Counted from the stretch's first letter, positions 1-8,995 are shown. The stretch is 64,000 nucleotides of DNA from Planotetraspora sp. A-T 1434 (GCF_025420585.1 NZ_JAOEGB010000007.1:228418-292417); one strand, 5' to 3'. The notes: a model not told the origin generated them from the letters alone. Numbers and translations: made by a program.

Positions 1-1
1 C

Positions 2-343
2 CTGGACAAGCACGCCACCGAGCAGCTGCCGCTGATCGACATGATCGCCGAGAGGGTGCAGACCCTCGGCGGGGTAGCGATCGGAGATCCCCGGCAGGTC
101 GCCGAGGTCACCGTGATCCCGCGTCCTCCGGATGGCGTGGAAGAGGTTCCCGCCATGCTGTCGCGCCTGCTGGAGGCGCACGAGACGATCCTCGTCGCCG
201 CGCACGACGCCGCCGCGCGGACCGCCGAGATGGGCGACGACGGAACCAACGACCTGCTCGTCTCCGAGGTCATCCGGACCGGCGAGCTTCAGGCGTGGTT
301 CCTCGCCGAGCATCTCGTCGACACTCCGCTCGTCCACGCCTGA
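2..343 (+). CDS. dps: Dps-family ferritin-like protein, C-terminal part
   Basis: The frame is open from base 2, so the gene starts outside the window; 113 residues are visible. Dps proteins form dodecamers that oxidise and store iron and often protect DNA. The visible part has the conserved pattern of an ATE...D.IAERV..LGG segment followed by G.P..VAE (residues about 5-34), then two amphipathic helices, as in the C-terminal half of Dps. The ferroxidase His/Asp ligands of the second helix would lie upstream and cannot be checked. The tail is short, without the lysine-rich DNA-binding extension some homologues carry. No co-oriented neighbour follows; the next genes are on the other strand. Confidence 0.8.
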   Translation: MDKHATEQLPLIDMIAERVQTLGGVAIGDPRQVAEVTVIPRPPDGVEEVPAMLSRLLEAHETILVAAHDAAARTAEMGDDGTNDLLVSEVIRTGELQAWFLAEHLVDTPLVHA

Positions 344-463
344 CAGCCGCCGACGCCGCCGACGCCGCCTGGACGGCGACGGCGTTGGCAGCGCCAACGA
401 TCCGGTGTCTGCCCGGTCACCAGAAGCGTCCCATCCTGAACGCGCCCAGGCCGGCCGTGGTCG

Positions 464-709
464 TCAACGACGTCCGTACCGCTGGTTGAAGCGCTCGACC
501 CGTCCGGCGCTGTCTAGCACCCGGTTGCGGCCGGTGTAGAAGGGGTGGCTCGCCGAGGACACGTCGACGTCGACCACCGGATACGTCCTGCCGTCCTGCC
601 ACTCGATTGTCTTCCCACTGGTCATGGTGGACCTCGTCAGGAAGGCGAAGCCGGCGCTGGCGTCGCGGAACACCACGGAGTGATAGGCCGGGTGGATGTT
701 CTTCCTCAT
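464..709 (-). CDS. rpmE2: Ribosomal protein bL31, type B (zinc-free)
   Basis: An 81-residue protein starting [16 protein letters not shown], typical of bL31 type B. It has no cysteines, so it lacks the zinc knuckle of the housekeeping L31. Such copies replace the zinc form on the ribosome under zinc limitation and free bound zinc. The ATG overlaps the stop of the upstream rpmG copy (ATGA), so the two are translationally coupled. A longer in-frame extension upstream is just rpmG read out of frame. The Zur-like box ahead of rpmG fits this role. Confidence 0.95.
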   Translation of the reverse strand: MRKNIHPAYHSVVFRDASAGFAFLTRSTMTSGKTIEWQDGRTYPVVDVDVSSASHPFYTGRNRVLDSAGRVERFNQRYGRR

Positions 710-870
710 CGCGCCTCCTTGAAGACGACGTGCTGGCGGACGATCGGGTCGTACTTGCGCAGGCTCAGCCGGTCGGCGTCGTTCCTGCGGTTCTTGCGGG
801 TGATGTAAGTGAAACCGGTGCCCGCCGTCGATCGCAGCTTGACCACCGGTCGCAGCTCGTTCCTGGCCAA
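706..870 (-). CDS. rpmG: Ribosomal protein bL33, zinc-free paralogue
   Basis: A 54-residue protein with the L33 signature ([17 protein letters not shown], then L.KYDP..R.H..F.E) and no CxxC pairs, so it is the zinc-independent form. The start is a TTG at 868-870, chosen because a GGAGG lies 8-9 bases upstream and because the conserved N-terminus (ARNELRP) begins there; the in-frame ATG 30 codons further up would add a non-conserved tail. It is first gene of a two-gene operon with rpmE2. A candidate Zur operator lies 39 bases upstream. Confidence 0.93.
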   Translation of the reverse strand: MARNELRPVVKLRSTAGTGFTYITRKNRRNDADRLSLRKYDPIVRQHVVFKEAR

Positions 871-908
871 TCCAGCTCCCTCCGGGACGATAGGCCGTTC
901 GACGGGAG

Positions 909-923
909 CGATAACCGTTTTCA
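909..923 (-). promoter_or_regulatory. Candidate Zur operator
   Basis: On the minus strand this reads TGAAAACGGTTATCG, an imperfect palindrome that matches the actinobacterial Zur consensus TGAAAATGATTTTCA at 11 of 15 positions. It sits 39 bases upstream of the TTG of the zinc-free rpmG-rpmE2 pair, which is a classic Zur target set. Binding is inferred from position and similarity only. Confidence 0.6.
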
Positions 924-1055
924 CCCAAGAAATAATCCCGCTCCGGCCGCGACATCCCACGCAGGTGGAGCCACGAAGGCCATGCAGGCGCCCGTTCGCG
1001 GTGCGGGCCCGGTCGAACGTCGTTGGACGCCATGCAGGCGGCCGCGACGCCTACC

Positions 1056-1127
1056 GCTGAGGCTGAGGCTTCGGCTGCCGCTGAGGCTGCGGCTTCGCTG
1101 AGGCTTCGGCTGCCGCTGAGGCTGAGG
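1056..1127. repeat. Low-complexity GCTGAGGCTTCGGCTGCC repeats
   Basis: Purine/pyrimidine-biased short tandem repeat built from GCTGAGGCT, TCGGCTGCC and variants, with an 18-base unit seen twice. It lies immediately downstream of the DinB-like gene stop. No coding support on either strand. Confidence 0.6.
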
Positions 1128-1721
1128 TCAGCGCGCCGGGGGAGGCGACGGCTTCCAGGGCTGGAGCCAGGGAGTGGCGGGCCAGCCCTCCGCCGCGGCC
1201 ATCAGCGGGAAGGCGGTTGCGCCGTCGACCGCTTCGCGGATGATGTCGGCATGCCCGGCGTGACGGGCGGTCTCCTCGATGAGGTGGAGCAGGACCCAGC
1301 GCACCGACCATGCCTCGACGTCGTCAGGGAACCACGGCACGCCCTTCGGAACGGGGACCGCCTGACCGAGATCGGGGATGCCCGCGACGATCTCCTCCGT
1401 CTCCGCCGCCACCTCGGCGTAGAGATCGAGCACCCCGGCAAGGGTCTCTCCGGGCTCCAGCCGGAAAGCGGCGTGGTAGTTCTTCTCCCGCTCCGACCGG
1501 GAGAGCCTCTCGCGCCCCAGCACGGTGTCCATCCAGCTTCTCTCCGTCGTGGCGACGTGCTTGATGAGGCCGCCGACGCTCAGCTCACTGGCGGTCGGCG
1601 TGGCCCTGGCCTGCTCGTCGGTAAGCCCATGGGCGGTGACGCGTAGCGTGTGACGCTGCTGGGCGAGGTAGCCGAGCAGCCCCTCGCGCTCGTCCGCGAC
1701 TGGAGGGACATATGCGGGCAT
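1128..1721 (-). CDS. DinB/DUF664-family protein
   Basis: About 197 residues. The central part ([14 protein letters not shown]....GLTDEQAR, then [17 protein letters not shown]) and a C-terminal [18 protein letters not shown] are typical of DUF664 members of the DinB/YfiT four-helix metalloenzyme-like superfamily. Putative metal ligands are His in LIKHV, and His and His in ETARHAGH. Relatives include thiol transferases such as mycothiol- or bacillithiol-dependent enzymes, but the substrate here cannot be told. The start at 1721 (MPAYVPP) is where family similarity begins; an in-frame extension of 45 codons upstream looks non-coding. A monocistronic gene. Confidence 0.8.
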   Translation of the reverse strand: MPAYVPPVADEREGLLGYLAQQRHTLRVTAHGLTDEQARATPTASELSVGGLIKHVATTERSWMDTVLGRERLSRSEREKNYHAAFRLEPGETLAGVLDLYAEVAAETEEIVAGIPDLGQAVPVPKGVPWFPDDVEAWSVRWVLLHLIEETARHAGHADIIREAVDGATAFPLMAAAEGWPATPWLQPWKPSPPPAR

Positions 1722-1944
1722 GTGATCAACCCCCGGTTCGAAGCCATCGAGAACGTCGATGCCGGCACGTGCCCATCCTGTCGAACCCCTGCTGCCGGCA
1801 CCTGCTCGATGCTGACATCCGGCACCGACAAGTTTCGGAACCATCACGCGTGCCATACCGTTCCCGCCGCGGTCTCACCCCGTACCCCCGGCTGCGGCAC
1901 CTGAGCCGCCCGTTCCGGTGTCACGATCACACGTTCAACGAGAT

Positions 1945-2060
1945 GCATGATCGCGATGGAGGTCTTCCCACTTCATAGGGCAAGTGCCGGAGCCTGTGCA
2001 TGATCACGACGGGCGTGTTTCCAGCTCGCGCGGCATACCGGGGAAGCTGTGCATGATCAC
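1945..2060 (+). repeat. 53-bp-period GCATGATCAC array (copy 1)
   Basis: Three elements GCATGATC(A/G)C begin at 1945, 1998 and 2051, exactly 53 bases apart, the last two preceded by TGT. The bases between are only weakly alike. This fills most of the 362-base gap between the CapA-like gene's 3' end and the DinB-like gene's start. Similar arrays occur at 34743, 42677, 51005 and 55525. Confidence 0.75.
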
Positions 2061-2083
2061 GCGCATGGGGGCGGAGGCGGGGG

Positions 2084-3052
2084 TCACCTCATCTCGACCA
2101 CCAGCAGGCCGTCCTCCTCCGTGGAGGAGCTTCCCAGACCCGTGCAGGCCGCGCTGAACCGGTCGCGGATCCAGCGCCAGTCCTCATCGCGGGCCAGCCG
2201 CGTCCGGCAGTACCGCAGCTCGATCGGCACCGCCCGCAGCCGGATCGGCCCATGCTCGTCGAGCGTCACGAGGAACAGCAGCCCCAGGTCGTTGCGGAGC
2301 CGGGCGTCCACGATGTAGTCATCGAGGAAGTCCCCGAGGTCGTAGAGCACGGGCGGGGCGACCCCGTGGAACACATGGGCCGAATGACCCGCGACGAGCG
2401 TCGCCCCGGCAGTGGTCAGAGCCCGCGCGGCGGACCGGATGTAGGCCCGCGGCCGGTCCCTCATGTTGGGCCCCCAGTGCGGCGTCACCAGCACGACATC
2501 GGACCGGTCCCGCAGCCGCCGGACCTGCGCGACCAGCCAGGGCGGCACACCCGTGACCAGATCGGCATAGGCCACGCCGGGCCGTACGGCTGACGCCGCG
2601 AAGTCGGCGGGATGGTCGGTCACTCCGAGCACCCCGACGCGGACGCCGTCGACCGTGATCACCTCCGGTCGGCGTGCCTCGGCCTCGTCGGCGCCGGCGC
2701 CGACGCTGCGGATTCCAGCACGGAGCAGATGCTCGCGGGTGTCTAGCAGCGCTTCGGGGCCGTAGTCCAGCGCGTGGTTGTTGGCCAGGGTCACACACCC
2801 CACACCGAGCTGCGCGAGCAGGTCGGCGGCCTCCGGCGGCGCGCGGAAGTGGAATGGCTTCCCCGGCGCGTCCCATTTGTAACCCCGATCCGAGATACAG
2901 CATTCGAGGTTGAGGACGAAAAGGTCAGCCTCCGCGAGCCGTTCGCGAAGGTCGGCGGAGAAGAACCGGGCGGGGTCCGCCGACTCGGCCAGGACATCGG
3001 CCACGCCACGTCCCAGCATCGTGTCCCCCGCCATCGCCAGAGTCACCGGCAT
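2084..3052 (-). CDS. CapA-family (PGA_cap) metallophosphoesterase-like protein
   Basis: 322 residues with the CapA/PgsA fold signatures in order: GDTMLGR near residue 9, LNLECC near 48, TLANNHALDYG near 90, LGVTDHPADF near 141, TPHWGPN near 190 and GHSAHVF near 216. Family members resemble calcineurin-type phosphoesterases and include the poly-gamma-glutamate capsule protein CapA. There is no signal peptide or membrane anchor and no cap/pgs neighbour, so a capsule role is not supported; many stand-alone actinobacterial copies are of unknown function. The start ATG has an AGGTGA five bases upstream. It lies downstream of a phospholipase-like gene but is separated by a terminator. Confidence 0.85.
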   Translation of the reverse strand: MPVTLAMAGDTMLGRGVADVLAESADPARFFSADLRERLAEADLFVLNLECCISDRGYKWDAPGKPFHFRAPPEAADLLAQLGVGCVTLANNHALDYGPEALLDTREHLLRAGIRSVGAGADEAEARRPEVITVDGVRVGVLGVTDHPADFAASAVRPGVAYADLVTGVPPWLVAQVRRLRDRSDVVLVTPHWGPNMRDRPRAYIRSAARALTTAGATLVAGHSAHVFHGVAPPVLYDLGDFLDDYIVDARLRNDLGLLFLVTLDEHGPIRLRAVPIELRYCRTRLARDEDWRWIRDRFSAACTGLGSSSTEEDGLLVVEMR

Positions 3053-3200
3053 CGCACATCACCTACCAGCCCGATCGCCCCCTACCCGGCCATCGGCCTG
3101 CGAATCGGGATGTCCCGGGCACGCCGGAGGACCGACCTCAAGGATCAGACGAGGGAGCGCAGCACGCCGGGACGAGGACCGCAGCGGCCGGCCAAGCGAA

Positions 3201-3276
3201 GCGACCGACGCGAGGACCGCACGTTCCGGTGAGGCGCGGCGACCGACGCGAGGACCGCACGTTCCAGCGAGGCGCG
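3201..3276. repeat. Two tandem 38-bp repeats
   Basis: A 38-base unit beginning GCGACCGACGCGAGGACC occurs twice back to back (3201-3238 and 3239-3276), differing at two or three bases, with the first seven bases of a third copy. It lies in the noncoding gap between the phospholipase terminator and the CapA-like gene's start, possibly within the CapA-like gene's leader. Confidence 0.7.
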
Positions 3277-3339
3277 GCGACCGCCCGCCCCGCAACGCGG
3301 TTCGCGTGACCTCCAAGGCGCTCCTCCGGCCCCGCGACG

Positions 3340-3408
3340 AAAAACGATCATGACGATAGTGCTGCAATACGGCCGGACAGCTTTGAGACAGCACTTTCGC
3401 CATGATCG
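3340..3408 (-). terminator. Intrinsic terminator after the phospholipase gene
   Basis: A long inverted repeat: CGATCATG (3345-3352) pairs with CATGATCG (3401-3408), an inner CGA pairs with TCG, and AGTGCTG (3358-3364) pairs with CAGCACT (3389-3395). This gives 18 of 20 pairs around a 24-base loop. Read on the minus strand, the stem is followed at once by five T (3340-3344). It begins 13 bases after the phospholipase stop codon. Confidence 0.8.
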
Positions 3409-3421
3409 ATCGCGGTGCCGG

Positions 3422-5524
3422 TCAGCCTGTGACGCTCGGCCTGCCGTTCTCGATGTGGCCCATCAGCCGGCGGGCGAACGTGGTGTTCCCGGCGACGATG
3501 ACCTTCAGGTCGTACCAGCCGGTCTCGGTCTTCCATGGGAAGTGCCCAGTGGTCCCCGACGCCACTTGAATGGCCTCGGGAGCCCCGCCGTACGCCAGGG
3601 GTGAGATCGTGACGTGCGCCGGCGAGTCGCCGGTGTTGCGGACGTGGAAAGTGATCGTGCGCGTGGCGGCGTCGATCTCGCTGGTGACCTCGACGGGGTC
3701 CTCGACCACGCCGCGGAACTCCCGGCGGAAGCCGTTCGGCCCGGTGAGGACCAGGTCGTACGCGTCGGTCGGGAAGTAGACCACCTCCCGGAGGTCGCCG
3801 AGCACATCGAAGTGCTGGGGACGGACGAGCTCGCCGAGGTAGCTGTACAGCGTCAGGTGCGCGCTCGCCGCACCGCCGTTGCTCATGGTGATCTCGACCG
3901 CACGGCCGGTGGTCCGCGCGGAGGCGTCCGGCTGGTACGGCAGAGCGCGGGCCCGCCTGGTGCCCGGCTCCTGGACGGGCATCCGCTGCTCGGCCGGGAC
4001 GGCGGGATACCACCGCTCACCCGAGGGAGTCGCCGCCCGGGAAGCCGCGCCCCCCAATGCCACCACGCTCGAAGCCACCACGCCGGGGTCCGCCGCGCCG
4101 GATGCGGGAACACCGGAGGCGGCCACCTCAGACGCGGGAAGGTCGGCTGCAGGGCTCTGCGGGGCCGGTGTCTTCCCGACCGGGTGCGCCGGCGGCGCGT
4201 CGAAGTCGAAGGCGGAGGTGAGGTCGCCGACGACCGTACGCCGCCAGGCGCTGATGTCGGGCGCCTTGATGCCCAGCCAGGACTCCAGGAAGCGCACGGT
4301 CGAGCTGTGGTCGAACGTCTCGGAGCAGACGTTGCCTCCCACGGTCCACGGCGACACCACGATCATGGGCACGCGGACGCCGAGCCCCAGGGGACGCCCG
4401 TTGACGAACTCGCCGGGAGTCCCGTCCGGCGGGACGGGCGGAGGAACGTGATCGAAGAAGCCGTCGTTCTCGTCGTACGTGATGAAGACGGCCGTGCTCC
4501 CCCACACCTCGGGCTGCGAGGCGATCGCGTCGAGGACCTGATAGATGATCTTCCCGCTCTCGACTGCCGACGACCCCTCCGGGTGCTCGGAGTCCGCGAG
4601 CGAGGTCACGATGTAGGACACGGCGGGAAGGCGTCCGGCCGCCACGTCGGCGGAGAACCACTCCCCCAGGCCGCCCGTGCGCGTACGGCGGAGCGCCCGG
4701 TCGTAGAGCTCCCGGTCGGCGGGGTCGAGCCGGGCCACCCTCTCGTCGAGTCCGGCCAGCAGCGGCGCCGGGTCATCGGCCGCCCGGACCGCTTCGTAGA
4801 AGGAGTGCATGCTGGTCTGCCCCAGCTTCGCCATGACAGCCTTGAACGTCGCGAAGAACTCCAGGTTGTTGCACTGGTAGTTGTCCCACTCCTGGTAGAC
4901 CTGCCAGCTGTGCCCGGCCTGGCTCAGCAGCTCGGGCACCGTGACCCAGGTGTAGCCGGCGTGCCCGTCCTCCTCGCAGGCGTCGTTGTCGACGGCCCGC
5001 TGCCCGGTGCCCGGCTCATAGCCGGTATAGCCGGAGATGTGGTAGTTGCGGTTGGGCGTCGTGGAAGTCAGCGCCGAGGAGTGGTAGGCGTCGCAGATGG
5101 TGAAGGCGTCCGCCAGTTCGTAGTGCAGCGGCAGGTCATGACGGTCGTAATACGCCATGGTGGAGTGGCCCTTGTTGGGCACCCAGGCGTCGTGCCAGCC
5201 CATCGCCCAGGCGTTCTGGGTGCCGAGCCAGCTGTGGTCGTGGGTGTCGAGCAGCATGGGATCGGCCCCCGCGTCCTCGGCCGCCTCTCGGACCGGGAAG
5301 GGCAGCACGCCGTCCTGCTCGAAGACCGATCGGCACGCCCGCGTCGCCACGGCGTTGCGGTCTCCGAAGCCCCGCACGCCGCGCATGCGCCCGAAGTAAT
5401 GGTCGAACGACCGGTTCTCCTGCATGACGAAGACCACGTGTTCGATGTCGGAGAGGCTCCCGGCCGGAACGGGCCGCGCGAGCACACGCGACAGGGACGG
5501 CGGAAGCGAGGACCCGGCTGGCAT
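3422..5524 (-). CDS. plcC: Phospholipase C / acid phosphatase-type phosphoesterase
   Basis: About 700 residues. The N-terminal two thirds is a phosphoesterase domain (PF04185) with IEHVVFVMQENRSFDHYFG at residues 28-45 and TYDENDGFFDHV near 350, both metal/active-site blocks of non-haemolytic phospholipase C. An Ala/Pro/Ser-rich linker follows, then a C-terminal beta-sandwich of the DUF756 type (HVRNTGDSPAHV). The family hydrolyses phosphatidylcholine or other phosphoesters, usually after Tat export. No Tat signal is visible from the chosen ATG, preceded by GAGGG 11 bases upstream. An in-frame extension to 5728 contains no twin-Arg motif either, so the location is uncertain. A strong terminator follows. 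Confidence 0.85.
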   Translation of the reverse strand: MPAGSSLPPSLSRVLARPVPAGSLSDIEHVVFVMQENRSFDHYFGRMRGVRGFGDRNAVATRACRSVFEQDGVLPFPVREAAEDAGADPMLLDTHDHSWLGTQNAWAMGWHDAWVPNKGHSTMAYYDRHDLPLHYELADAFTICDAYHSSALTSTTPNRNYHISGYTGYEPGTGQRAVDNDACEEDGHAGYTWVTVPELLSQAGHSWQVYQEWDNYQCNNLEFFATFKAVMAKLGQTSMHSFYEAVRAADDPAPLLAGLDERVARLDPADRELYDRALRRTRTGGLGEWFSADVAAGRLPAVSYIVTSLADSEHPEGSSAVESGKIIYQVLDAIASQPEVWGSTAVFITYDENDGFFDHVPPPVPPDGTPGEFVNGRPLGLGVRVPMIVVSPWTVGGNVCSETFDHSSTVRFLESWLGIKAPDISAWRRTVVGDLTSAFDFDAPPAHPVGKTPAPQSPAADLPASEVAASGVPASGAADPGVVASSVVALGGAASRAATPSGERWYPAVPAEQRMPVQEPGTRRARALPYQPDASARTTGRAVEITMSNGGAASAHLTLYSYLGELVRPQHFDVLGDLREVVYFPTDAYDLVLTGPNGFRREFRGVVEDPVEVTSEIDAATRTITFHVRNTGDSPAHVTISPLAYGGAPEAIQVASGTTGHFPWKTETGWYDLKVIVAGNTTFARRLMGHIENGRPSVTG

Positions 5525-5748
5525 GGTGATGAGCGTCCCTCTGAAGACGTAACGGTCAAACGCCCATAAACCTAACAGCGAGCTCACCTGTCGGGATAAG
5601 GGTGCCGCCGGGGGCCTCAAGGCATATGAGCTGAGAGGTCTCGGAGACCAGCACCCGCAGTCAATCCGTCCAGTGCCCATAGGGCAACCAGCGCGCGAGG
5701 ACGCGGAGTCACCGGAACCATGGAACACGCCAAGGACGGCCTGACCAC

Positions 5749-5775
5749 GGGCGTCTGGCCCGGCATGGGAAACGC
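5749..5775 (-). terminator. Short hairpin after the YVTN propeller gene
   Basis: GGCGT and ACGCC arms with one further A-T pair flank a GC-rich loop directly behind the stop codon of the beta-propeller gene. There is no T tract, so termination is only suggested. The remaining gap up to the phospholipase start (5525-5748) shows no gene. Confidence 0.35.
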
Positions 5776-5776
5776 C

Positions 5777-7009
5777 TTAGCCTTGCTCCTGGACCACGTG
5801 ATTCCTGATCTTGACCTTGCCCCTGTGCTTGGCCTTGACCTTGGGCTTGGACTTCGTGATCGGACGGTCAACGTTGACGACACGCCGGATCGCCACCCCA
5901 AAGGGAAGGTCGCGGACGGCAATGGGGCCGGCCACGACCTGGTTGCTAGTGGTATCGATCACCAGCACATTGTCCGTATTGGTGTTGGTGACGTAGGCGT
6001 GTTGGCCGTCGGGCGTGATCGCTACGCCGACGGGACCGTTCCCGCCGAAGGGGGCGAGGTTGATGGTCGCGATGACGGTATCGGTAGCGGTGTTGATGAC
6101 CGACACGTTGTTCGAGCCGCGGTTGGCCACGTAGGCGCGGCTGCCGTCGGGAGTGATCGCCACCCCGATGGGGTTGCTCCCACCGGAAGGGACCACGAGG
6201 TCGATGGTGGTGAGGACGGTGTTGGTAGCGGTATTGATCACCGTCACGTTGTTCGAGATGAAGTTGGGCACGTAGGCGCGGCTGCCGTCCGGAGTGATCA
6301 CCACCCCTTGCGGAGCGTCTCCCAAGGGAGTGGGGATGGTGGTGAGGATGGCGTTGTCAGAGGTGCGGATCACCGTCACGTTGTCCGAGAAGGCGTTGCC
6401 CACGTAGACACGGCTGCCGTCCGGGGTGATCGCCAGCAAGAACGGGCCGTCCCCGCCGGACGGAACGACGTTGATGGTCGCGATGACGGTGTTGGTAGCG
6501 GTGTTGATGACCGACACGTTGTCCGAGTCGCGGTTGGCCACGTAGGCGCGGCTGCCGTCCGGGGTGATCGCCACCCCGACGGGAAAGAGCGCACCGGAGG
6601 GGGCCACGAGGTCGATGGTGGTGAGGACGGTGTTGGTAACGGTATCGATCACCGACACGTTTCTCGAAAACTGGTTGGTGACGTAGGCGCGTGTGCCGTC
6701 GGGGGTGATCGCCACGCCGGCGGGACCGTCCCCAGAGGGAGCGAGGTTGATGGTTTGAACGACGGCGTTGGTAGCGGTATTGATCACCGACACGGTGTCG
6801 TCGTCGATGTTGGCCACGTAGGCGAACTCCTGAACCTGCGCAGCGGCCACAGCCTGGGAAGGCGCGGCCATCAGCGGCGCCAGCCCGGCCGCGATGGCCG
6901 CCGCGGCCACCAATGACCGCAGCCGGGACCGCCACCCGCGCCCATGGCGCTGACCGGGACGTTCCGGATGGCGATTGTCTACCGGGTTTCTCGTCCAATG
7001 CGCCGGCAT
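5777..7009 (-). CDS. Secreted YVTN-family seven-bladed beta-propeller protein
   Basis: 410 residues. A long basic N-terminus followed by a hydrophobic stretch (LVAAAAIAAGLAPLMAAPSQA, split by small residues, about 32-55) is a probable signal peptide. Seven repeats of 44-47 residues follow, each with (A/V)YV.N...(N/T)V.VI.T..N.V..TI and ending VAITPDGSRAYV. The C-terminus is a lysine-rich tail. YVTN propellers occur on surface-layer and secreted proteins; ligands are mostly unknown. The repeats are also conserved as DNA (about 135-140 bp periodicity). GGAGG five bases before the ATG supports the start. Confidence 0.85.
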   Translation of the reverse strand: MPAHWTRNPVDNRHPERPGQRHGRGWRSRLRSLVAAAAIAAGLAPLMAAPSQAVAAAQVQEFAYVANIDDDTVSVINTATNAVVQTINLAPSGDGPAGVAITPDGTRAYVTNQFSRNVSVIDTVTNTVLTTIDLVAPSGALFPVGVAITPDGSRAYVANRDSDNVSVINTATNTVIATINVVPSGGDGPFLLAITPDGSRVYVGNAFSDNVTVIRTSDNAILTTIPTPLGDAPQGVVITPDGSRAYVPNFISNNVTVINTATNTVLTTIDLVVPSGGSNPIGVAITPDGSRAYVANRGSNNVSVINTATDTVIATINLAPFGGNGPVGVAITPDGQHAYVTNTNTDNVLVIDTTSNQVVAGPIAVRDLPFGVAIRRVVNVDRPITKSKPKVKAKHRGKVKIRNHVVQEQG

Positions 7010-7120
7010 TGGGACCTCCCATGTCGATCGACGATGACAGGCCTGTTCTATGCGCGCATGGCACCGCGCCCTGGGAAACGGCGCACCGACTTGCGTTCTC
7101 GTTGCCGGTAGGTGGTCTGC

Positions 7121-7642
7121 TCATCGGTTTGCCGGCAGCCGGGCAAACCTGGCCGAGATGGAACAGAGGTGATCGTCATCGGCTTCCCGAATGGCGGACA
7201 GATGCACGGCGTGGTGAGGGTTCATGGCCAGCGACCCCGTCCGGAGCAACGGGCCGCTCAGCCCGTGCCGTGCGTACGAATAGCAGCCCGCGGGCAGGCG
7301 CTCGGGGTGGAAGCGCACCTCCAGGACGTACTGGGACACCGGGTGGCGGAAGCCGTAGCCGCACTCGGTGCCGGCCTGGCCGCTGTGGTCGACAACCGCG
7401 TGCTCGAACACCCAGGTCTCGCCAGCGCGCAGGACCACGTCGAACAGATACTCCGCTATGAGCACGGGCTCGGACGGATGGCGTTCCACCCGGCCGAGAC
7501 GGTCCGCCTGCATGACGCGGCAGCGCAGCCGTTCGAGGGTGAGCGCGCTGTCGCGGATGGCGGCGCGCAGAGCGTGATGAAAGGGGCCTGAGAGCAGCAG
7601 GTCGGCGACTTCGACGTGGTCTTCACGGGCGAATCGGGTCAT
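7121..7642 (-). CDS. Hypothetical protein next to an XRE regulator
   Basis: 173 residues, not recognised. It has AGGAG seven bases before the ATG, strong GC3 bias in this frame, and a beta-rich central part (AEYLFDVVLRAGETWVFEHAVV, split here by no obvious motif) with mixed cysteines. No signal peptide or membrane segment. It lies 150 bases downstream of the XRE-type regulator on the same strand, an arrangement seen for small effectors paired with such regulators, but this pairing is inference. The overlapping plus-strand frame is a shadow with poorer codon bias. Confidence 0.6.
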   Translation of the reverse strand: MTRFAREDHVEVADLLLSGPFHHALRAAIRDSALTLERLRCRVMQADRLGRVERHPSEPVLIAEYLFDVVLRAGETWVFEHAVVDHSGQAGTECGYGFRHPVSQYVLEVRFHPERLPAGCYSYARHGLSGPLLRTGSLAMNPHHAVHLSAIREADDDHLCSISARFARLPANR

Positions 7643-7792
7643 GACGGCACTCCTGGAGCGCGCGGGGCGCCGAGCCGACTCCCCGCAGTGTCATGCCGCC
7701 TCTCCAGCAGTGTGACATTACGACCTGCGTCGGCAACCCGAGCAGGCCCGGGGAGCAGGCCCGGGGAGGCGCCCTGACCGCGCTTCCCCGGG

Positions 7793-8995
7793 CTACAGCA
7801 GGATGCGGCGGCGCGCGGACGCGGCCCGAGGCAGGCGGACCCGGCTGAGCTCTCGCAGAGCTCGGGCGGCGCCGGTGCGGCGGGCCAGCGCGAGCGCCTC
7901 GTGAGCCAGGTCGGCCGACCGCTCCCGCTCGTGGGCGTCGGCGTACGCGTGGGCCATCAGCGCCATGGTGTACGCCCTGGCATAACCAGTCCGGGGCCGA
8001 GTGGGACCGTGCTCGAGGATCTCGATCGCGCCTCCGGCGTGGCCGAGATCGACGAGGCATCCGGCGCACAGCGCTTTGTGGGCCTCGGCTGAGGTGTCCA
8101 CCTGGTACGGCAGGTCCTCCCCCGGCTCAGCGAGGGACTGGGCCGACTCCTCCAGGCACCGGTGGCACAGATCTTCCTCTCCCGCCAGCGCGTGACCCTG
8201 CGCCTCGTGCCACCGCGACAGGGCGTCCACCCGTGCGGGGATGTGCCCGTGCGCGCGGGCGGCGACGGCGATCTCGACCAGCTCGCGAGGACCGGCGGCC
8301 GTGTCCACGAGGCCGGCCCGCTGGGCCAGCGCGTAGGACTCGATCAGCGTGTCGGCGGCCTCGCGCGCATCCCGGACGGCCTCGTCCGACCACGCCAGCG
8401 CCCCCTCCGCGTCGCCCGCCTCGTGCCGCATGCGGCTGATCAGCTCCGCGTTCCGCGAGGCGAGCGGCAGCAGTGCCCGCCGCACCCGCGATCCGGCGTC
8501 CCGGTGGAACGTCTCGATCCCGGCGAGCAGTGGGCGCAGGACACCGGCCAGGTCGCCCGGCCGCAGGTCGGCGCGGGTGTAGGCGTCGAGGACCGCCTCG
8601 AAATAGCGGACCGTCGCGTCGTCGGCCCGCTCCGGTCTCTCGATCGCCCGGCCCGTCCGTTCCTCGTCTTCGGGGGCGAACATCGCCGGCAGCAGCGGGA
8701 CGCCGGTCACATGGTGCCAGAAGGTGGTCCCGAGCGCCTCTCCGACGAACAGCTCCTGCTCGGTGACCCCGAAGGCCCGGCACAGCAGCTCGGCCTGCTC
8801 CTCGCCGGGCCGTCTCACCCCTGCCTCCCACTGCTCGATCGTCCGCGTCAGCGTCTCGAGCGGGGGCAGGTGGTCACGCGATTCCTCGTCCGCGGAGACG
8901 GCCATCCGCTCGCCCAGATCACGGCGGCGCCACAGCCGCCCCCGGCGCAGCGCGCGCAGCCGAGCGGCCCACGCCGGGACATCGATGGAGATCAT
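7793..8995 (-). CDS. XRE-family HTH regulator with TPR-like C-terminus
   Basis: 400 residues. Residues about 8-85 form a divergent lambda-repressor-like HTH (WAARLRALRRGR, then LTRTIEQWEAGVRRP.EEQ.ELLCRAFGVTEQELF). The rest is all-helical with Ala/Leu-rich TPR-like repeats, as in large actinomycete XRE regulators. Ligand or peptide sensing by the helical domain is known for relatives; the signal here is unknown. AAGGGG eight bases upstream supports the ATG at 8995. The 138-base gap to the divergent winged-helix gene may hold promoters of both. Confidence 0.75.
   Translation of the reverse strand: MISIDVPAWAARLRALRRGRLWRRRDLGERMAVSADEESRDHLPPLETLTRTIEQWEAGVRRPGEEQAELLCRAFGVTEQELFVGEALGTTFWHHVTGVPLLPAMFAPEDEERTGRAIERPERADDATVRYFEAVLDAYTRADLRPGDLAGVLRPLLAGIETFHRDAGSRVRRALLPLASRNAELISRMRHEAGDAEGALAWSDEAVRDAREAADTLIESYALAQRAGLVDTAAGPRELVEIAVAARAHGHIPARVDALSRWHEAQGHALAGEEDLCHRCLEESAQSLAEPGEDLPYQVDTSAEAHKALCAGCLVDLGHAGGAIEILEHGPTRPRTGYARAYTMALMAHAYADAHERERSADLAHEALALARRTGAARALRELSRVRLPRAASARRRILL

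Noticed and set aside
3614..5569. Plus-strand ORF of 651 codons
   Set aside because: It is antisense to the phospholipase-type gene, whose motifs are clear. High GC keeps shadow frames open. Same reasoning for the long frames at 14172-16052, 15146-16963, 39509-41773 and 52120-53859.
7112..7591. Plus-strand ORF of 159 codons
   Set aside because: The overlapping minus-strand frame has a proper ribosome binding site and better codon bias.
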